From: Nibricoccus aquaticus
GTDB lineage: Bacteria; Verrucomicrobiota; Verrucomicrobiia; Opitutales; Opitutaceae
Direction of reading: 5' to 3'
Assembly: GCF_002310495.1 (NCBI RefSeq)
Contig: NZ_CP023344.1
Span: forward strand, 4,605,501-4,669,500
DNA: 64,000 nt
The first letter of the stretch is position 1. Every line of letters begins with the position of its first letter. A program made the translations under genes and the position numbers. Under the pieces are notes generated by a model. The model saw only the letters and a program-made list of their open reading frames with translations, was not told where the DNA came from and searched no databases. Below, piece after piece: positions 60,471 to 64,000 of this stretch.

Positions 60471-61772
60471 ATGTCCGCCTCCACTCCCTCCCTCGTCCCC
60501 AACTCCACCGCCCTCTTCGCCCGCGCGCAGCAGCTCATGCCCGGCGGCGTCAACTCCCCCGTCCGAGCCTTCCGCTCCGTCGGTGGCGCTCCGTTCTTCG
60601 TGAAGGCCGCCCGCGGCGCCACGCTCCTAACGGCCGACGACCGCGTGCTCATCGACTTCGTCTGCACCTGGGGCCCCGCCATCCACGGGCACAATCACCC
60701 CGTCATCAAAAAAGCCATCGCCGCCGCCCTCGAAAGCGGCACGTCCTTCGGCACGCCCAATCCCTACGAAGTCGAGATGGCCGAGCTTATCGTCCGCTTC
60801 GTTCCCTCGATTAAAAAAGTCCGCCTCTGCAACAGCGGCACCGAAGCCACCATGTCCGCCATCCGCCTCGCCCGCGGGTTCACCAAGCGCGACAAGATCA
60901 TCAAATTCTCCGGCTGCTACCACGGCCACTCGGACTCGCTGCTCATTAAAGCCGGCTCCGGCGCACTCACGCACGGCCATCCCGACAGCGCCGGCATCCC
61001 CGCCAGTTTCGCGCAGGAAACCATCGTCCTTCCCTACAACGACCGCGCCGCCCTCGACGCCGCCTTCGCCGCCAACCCAGAAAAAATCGCCTGCGTTATC
61101 ATCGAACCCTACTGCGGCAACGTCGGCTTCATCATGCCCGACCCGGGCTACCTCGCCTACCTCCGCGAGATCACCGCCAAACACGGCACCGTCCTCATCT
61201 TCGACGAAGTCATGACCGGCTTCCGCATCGCCAAAGGCGGCGTTCAGGAACGCGAAAACATCACCCCCGATCTCACCTGCCTCGGAAAAATCATCGGCGG
61301 CGGTCTCCCCGTCGGCGCTTTCGGCGGACGCGCCGACATCATGGATCACCTCGCCCCGCTCGGCCCCGTTTATCAAGCCGGCACCCTCAGCGGAAACCCC
61401 CTCGCCATGGCCGCCGGCATCGCCGGCCTCAAACTCCTCGAAGAACAAAATCCCTACGTCCGCCTCGACGCCCTCGGCCAGCGCCTCCGCGACGCCGTCC
61501 TCGCCGCAGCCCGCAACAAAGGTCTCCCCGTGCATGTCCCCCAATGCGGCTCCATGTTCAGCATCTTCTTCACCGACACCCCCGTCCGCGACTACGCCAC
61601 CGCCCTCAAAAGCGACGCGAAGATTTTCGCCAAATTCTTCCACCTCTGCCTCGAAAAAGGCGTTTACTTGGCTCCCAGTGCTTACGAAGCCGGTTTCCTC
61701 AGCACCGCGCACGACGGCCCCGCGATCGACCGGGCCTGCGATGTGCTCACCGAAAGCCTCCACTCGCTGTAA
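60471..61772 (+). CDS. hemL: Glutamate-1-semialdehyde 2,1-aminomutase
   Basis: ATG 60471 gives 433 residues, the normal length; an ATG nine codons upstream lies in the inverted repeat. It is a class III PLP aminotransferase-fold enzyme that moves the amino group of glutamate-1-semialdehyde to make 5-aminolevulinate, in the C5 route of haem synthesis. Motifs: [76 protein letters not shown] (Asp contacting PLP), the Schiff-base Lys in [16 protein letters not shown] (about 273) and [19 protein letters not shown]. The GxxExxY unit and its A-tract lie directly upstream, so its promoter may be altered. Confidence 0.96.
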   Translation: MSASTPSLVPNSTALFARAQQLMPGGVNSPVRAFRSVGGAPFFVKAARGATLLTADDRVLIDFVCTWGPAIHGHNHPVIKKAIAAALESGTSFGTPNPYEVEMAELIVRFVPSIKKVRLCNSGTEATMSAIRLARGFTKRDKIIKFSGCYHGHSDSLLIKAGSGALTHGHPDSAGIPASFAQETIVLPYNDRAALDAAFAANPEKIACVIIEPYCGNVGFIMPDPGYLAYLREITAKHGTVLIFDEVMTGFRIAKGGVQERENITPDLTCLGKIIGGGLPVGAFGGRADIMDHLAPLGPVYQAGTLSGNPLAMAAGIAGLKLLEEQNPYVRLDALGQRLRDAVLAAARNKGLPVHVPQCGSMFSIFFTDTPVRDYATALKSDAKIFAKFFHLCLEKGVYLAPSAYEAGFLSTAHDGPAIDRACDVLTESLHSL

Positions 61773-61825
61773 TTTTGCCCACGGCGAGCCGTTATAGAAA
61801 AAACTTCTCTCTCCGCGCCCGCCAC

Positions 61826-63697
61826 ATGCCCAAGTTCGCCGCCCTCGCCCTCGCCTTCCTCGTCGCCTTAGCGGCCCCACTCACCGCCCAGCCGACCGAC
61901 GCGCCCCAACTCCCCCTCGCCGAGATAAAACCCGGCCAGACCGGCGAAGTCTGGACCGTTTTCCAAGGCACCCAAATCGAGCCCTTTTCCGTCGTCGTCA
62001 CCGGCGTTCTTCAAAACGCCCTCGGCCCCGGCAAATCCCTCATCGTCTGCGAACTCACCGACCCTCGCGTCCAAAAAATGGGCGCCGTCGCCGGCATGAG
62101 CGGCAGCCCCCTCTACATCGACGGCAAACTCGCCGGCGCCCTCAGCTACCAAATCCAGCGCTTCGAAACCGTCCGCTTCGCCGGCTTCACCCCTATCGGC
62201 GACCTCATCGAAGTCTCTCAATTCGAAACCAAATCCCCCCGCCCCGTCACCCCGCACGACAACAACCTTATCCCCCTGGATAAAAACTCCGCCTCCACCA
62301 AACGCACCTCCTCGCTCCGCACTCCGCTTCCGTCTCTCAACTCTCAACCCTCAACTCTCAATTTTTCTTCCTCCGTCTCCTCCGTCGCCTCCGACTCCTT
62401 CACTCCCCTCACGCCCGTCTTCGCCCTCGGCGGCATCTCCCCGCAAGTCGCCGCCCTCTTCACCGAAGACTTCCGTGCCCTCGGCCTGAATACCACCGCC
62501 CTCGGCGGCCACACCAACACCTCGTCCGCCAACTCTAGCGCCGCCTCCGCCTCTCACCCTTCACCCTTCCCTCTTCACTCTTCTCTCCGCCCCGGCTCCG
62601 CCGTCGCCGTCGCACTCGCCACCGGCGACATCACCCTCGCCGGCACCGGCACCGTCTCCCACGTCAACGGCAACCACATCCTCGCCTTCGGCCATCCCAT
62701 GCTCGGCCTCGGCGACGTCGAGCTCCCCATGGCCAGCGCCGAGATCCTCACGATCCTCCCCTCCGCGCTCAACTCCTTCAAACTCTCCAACACCGGCGAA
62801 GTCATCGGCACCATCAGCCAGGACCGCCTCTCCGCCATCTACGGCGAGATCGGCCCCAAGCCCGCCATGCTCCCCGTTGTAGTGAAAACTCCAGCACGCA
62901 CCCTCAACTTCTCCACCGTCCGCCACGACCGCCTCGCCCCCATGATCGCCGGCGCTGGCCTTTCCCAAGCCGTCCTCGGCTCCAACGAAAACGGCCTGGC
63001 CGAAGGTTTCCACATCACCACCACCATCACCTATCCCGGCGGCCGCACCCTCGCTACCGACACGATCTTCGCCGGCCCCCAAGGCTTCCAATCCGGCCTC
63101 AGCCAGTTCATCCGCCGCCTCTCCGCCAGCCTCGGCAACCCCATCGCCGACGTCTTCCCCGACGCTCTCTCCTTCGTCGTCGAAACGCTCCCGAAAAATC
63201 CCGCCGCCAACCTCGATCTCATCCAGGTCTCCCGCACACGCCTTCAACCCGGCGACGACCTCCAGGTCACTCTCACCGTCCGCGATTACCAAGGCTCTCC
63301 CGTCCGCGAAACCGTCTCCATCCCCGTTCCCTCCGCCTGGCTCGGCCGCCGCCTCGAACTCCTCGTCATGCGTGGCGACGCTCTCGAACGCGTCACCGGC
63401 CGCCCCGAGATGGCCACCGTCTCCCAGATCCGCTCTTTCGATTCCTACCTCGACCTCATGAGCGACAAACGCCGCGACGACGGCCTCTACGTCGTCGTCG
63501 CCGAACGCGCCGGCGCCTTTCTCGACCAGACTCAACTCACGCTCGATTATCCCGGCAGCATCGAACGCATCGCCCGCGGCTCCGACGAAACCCGCTTCCA
63601 AAAACGCGACGTCCTCGTCCCCCTTTGGGAAACACATCTCTTCCCCGGCAAACTCCTCGACGCCGCCCACCGCCGCCCCCTCCAAGTCAGCGAATGA
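61826..63697 (+). CDS. SpoIVB-like S55 serine peptidase
   Basis: ATG 61826 gives 623 residues with a signal peptide (ALALAFLVALAAPLTA). The S55 catalytic Ser is probably Ser94 in GAVAGMSGSPLYIDGKLAGA, and the second conserved region is HVNGNHILAFGHPMLGLGDV followed by ELPMASAEI. The family is named for the Bacillus sporulation protease but occurs in many non-sporulating bacteria with unknown targets. Residues about 136-195 and 235-260 form low-complexity Ser/Thr/Pro stretches encoded by heptanucleotide arrays at 62334-62361 and 62551-62585. The C-terminal half (about 400-623) is beta-rich. It is 53 bp after hemL on the same strand. Confidence 0.85.
   Translation: MPKFAALALAFLVALAAPLTAQPTDAPQLPLAEIKPGQTGEVWTVFQGTQIEPFSVVVTGVLQNALGPGKSLIVCELTDPRVQKMGAVAGMSGSPLYIDGKLAGALSYQIQRFETVRFAGFTPIGDLIEVSQFETKSPRPVTPHDNNLIPLDKNSASTKRTSSLRTPLPSLNSQPSTLNFSSSVSSVASDSFTPLTPVFALGGISPQVAALFTEDFRALGLNTTALGGHTNTSSANSSAASASHPSPFPLHSSLRPGSAVAVALATGDITLAGTGTVSHVNGNHILAFGHPMLGLGDVELPMASAEILTILPSALNSFKLSNTGEVIGTISQDRLSAIYGEIGPKPAMLPVVVKTPARTLNFSTVRHDRLAPMIAGAGLSQAVLGSNENGLAEGFHITTTITYPGGRTLATDTIFAGPQGFQSGLSQFIRRLSASLGNPIADVFPDALSFVVETLPKNPAANLDLIQVSRTRLQPGDDLQVTLTVRDYQGSPVRETVSIPVPSAWLGRRLELLVMRGDALERVTGRPEMATVSQIRSFDSYLDLMSDKRRDDGLYVVVAERAGAFLDQTQLTLDYPGSIERIARGSDETRFQKRDVLVPLWETHLFPGKLLDAAHRRPLQVSE
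62334..62361. repeat. Heptanucleotide array 1 inside the S55 gene
   Basis: Four tandem units, CTCTCAA with the third unit CCCTCAA, identical to the mutS array except for one base but read in a different frame. Less regular 7-bp periodicity extends a few units upstream (CTCCGCA, CTCCGCT). Confidence 0.85.
62551..62585. repeat. Heptanucleotide array 2 inside the S55 gene
   Basis: Five degenerate 7-bp units: CTCTCAC, CCTTCAC, CCTTCCC, TCTTCAC, TCTTCTC. They encode a SHPSPFPLHSSL-type low-complexity segment. Confidence 0.65.
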
Positions 63698-64000
63698 TCG
63701 CTCTTCGCTCCGAGGGTAGGGCGCGTTAGCCCTAACGCGCCGTCCGCATCGCCCGCGAACCAACTTCGAAAACTCATCAACAAACCCCGCACTCACGCCG
63801 AAAACTGAGCGTCCATCAGCGTCCTTGAGCGGTTCCCATTCCGTCCCTCCGAACTCCATGCCCTCTGTGTCCGCGCTCCGTGTCCTCTGTGGCAAAAAAT
63901 CCGATTCCTAAACTCCTCCCTCCGTTTCCTCCGCTCCCTCCCACAAACTTTCCCACGCCCATCATGCCCACCAAGCACGCCGCACCCACCAACTCACGCA
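63698..64000. other. Non-coding right end with a hairpin and short dispersed repeats
   Basis: A perfect hairpin, GGCGCGTTAG / CTAACGCGCC (63720-63729 and 63732-63741, 2-nt loop), follows the S55 gene and could be a REP-like element or terminator without a T-tract. Two degenerate elements follow: one near 63814-63840 (TCAGCGTCC..GAGCGGTT) and one near 63872-63903 (TCCGTGTCCTCTGTGG then an A-tract). Both resemble the right inverted repeat of the GxxExxY unit. I see no gene in this stretch. Confidence 0.5.

Noticed and set aside
60627-61880. A 417-codon minus-strand frame opposite hemL
   Set aside because: hemL has all catalytic motifs; the antisense product is an Ala/Gly/Glu/Asp-rich shadow.
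62561-63895. A 444-codon minus-strand frame opposite the S55 gene
   Set aside because: Low-complexity Gly/Asp/Glu/Ala product with no signature; shadow of the peptidase gene.
1-64000. CRISPR arrays, tRNA and rRNA genes
   Set aside because: No regularly spaced 25-40 bp repeats, no cloverleaf with a conserved T-arm and no rRNA-like stretch were seen. The heptanucleotide arrays are tandem and spacerless, so they are not CRISPR.

Overview
The window is a 64 kb piece of a GC-rich, Gram-negative chromosome. The most likely source is a Verrucomicrobiota member of the Opitutaceae type. The evidence is a TonB-dependent receptor with the LSPF-x-V lead-in common in that group, tandem secreted DUF4838 proteins, a large and varied set of glycoside hydrolases and sulfatases, a GxxExxY-family gene and dispersed heptanucleotide repeats. 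This assignment is inferred from gene content and no marker gene proves it. I found no rRNA, tRNA or CRISPR array.

Region 1 (1-16.8 kb) is a secreted polysaccharide-degradation locus. A seven-gene minus-strand operon with gaps of 7-42 bp runs GH105, GH31, two tandem DUF4838 proteins, a PL10-like lyase, an SGSH-like sulfatase and a PhoD-like phosphatase cut by the window edge. An AraC-type regulator lies upstream. An SMP-30-type lactonase, a second sulfatase and a GH63/GH37-like hydrolase follow. Sulfatases with an unsaturated-uronyl hydrolase and a lyase point to a sulfated, uronic-acid-containing polysaccharide.

Region 2 (16.8-20.6 kb) is a mobile, accessory island. It holds a hipBA-type toxin-antitoxin pair with twin operators, a tyrosine recombinase lacking an N-terminal domain, and an integron-integrase-like gene that has lost its 5' end. 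A secreted parallel beta-helix protein with a strong terminator follows, then an AT-richer stretch with little coding signal.

Region 3 (23.5-39.2 kb) is a second carbohydrate locus: TonB receptor, hydroxypyruvate-isomerase-like protein, GH1, 2-hydroxyacid dehydrogenase, GH2 beta-mannosidase, esterase, sugar MFS transporter, secreted beta-helix protein, GH39, LacI and AraC regulators. Four similar CG-centred operator-like palindromes lie in front of its transcription units, which suggests one LacI-controlled regulon.

Region 4 (39.9-45.8 kb) is a scarred metabolic stretch: a DUF4886 protein fused to the tail of a sugar isomerase, a Gfo/Idh/MocA oxidoreductase, an SLC13-type transporter, a gene remnant, a sugar-phosphate isomerase and a truncated integrase.

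Region 5 (45.9-64 kb) is mostly housekeeping: mutS, an FG-GAP protein, an unknown envelope protein, a trypsin-like protease, RluA-type synthase, TonB-like protein, Maf, DUF2164, TolC-type protein, nadE, a GxxExxY gene between inverted repeats, hemL and a SpoIVB-like S55 peptidase. Three conserved proteins here (MutS, NadE, S55) carry arrays of 7-bp repeats inside their reading frames, in linker-like segments.
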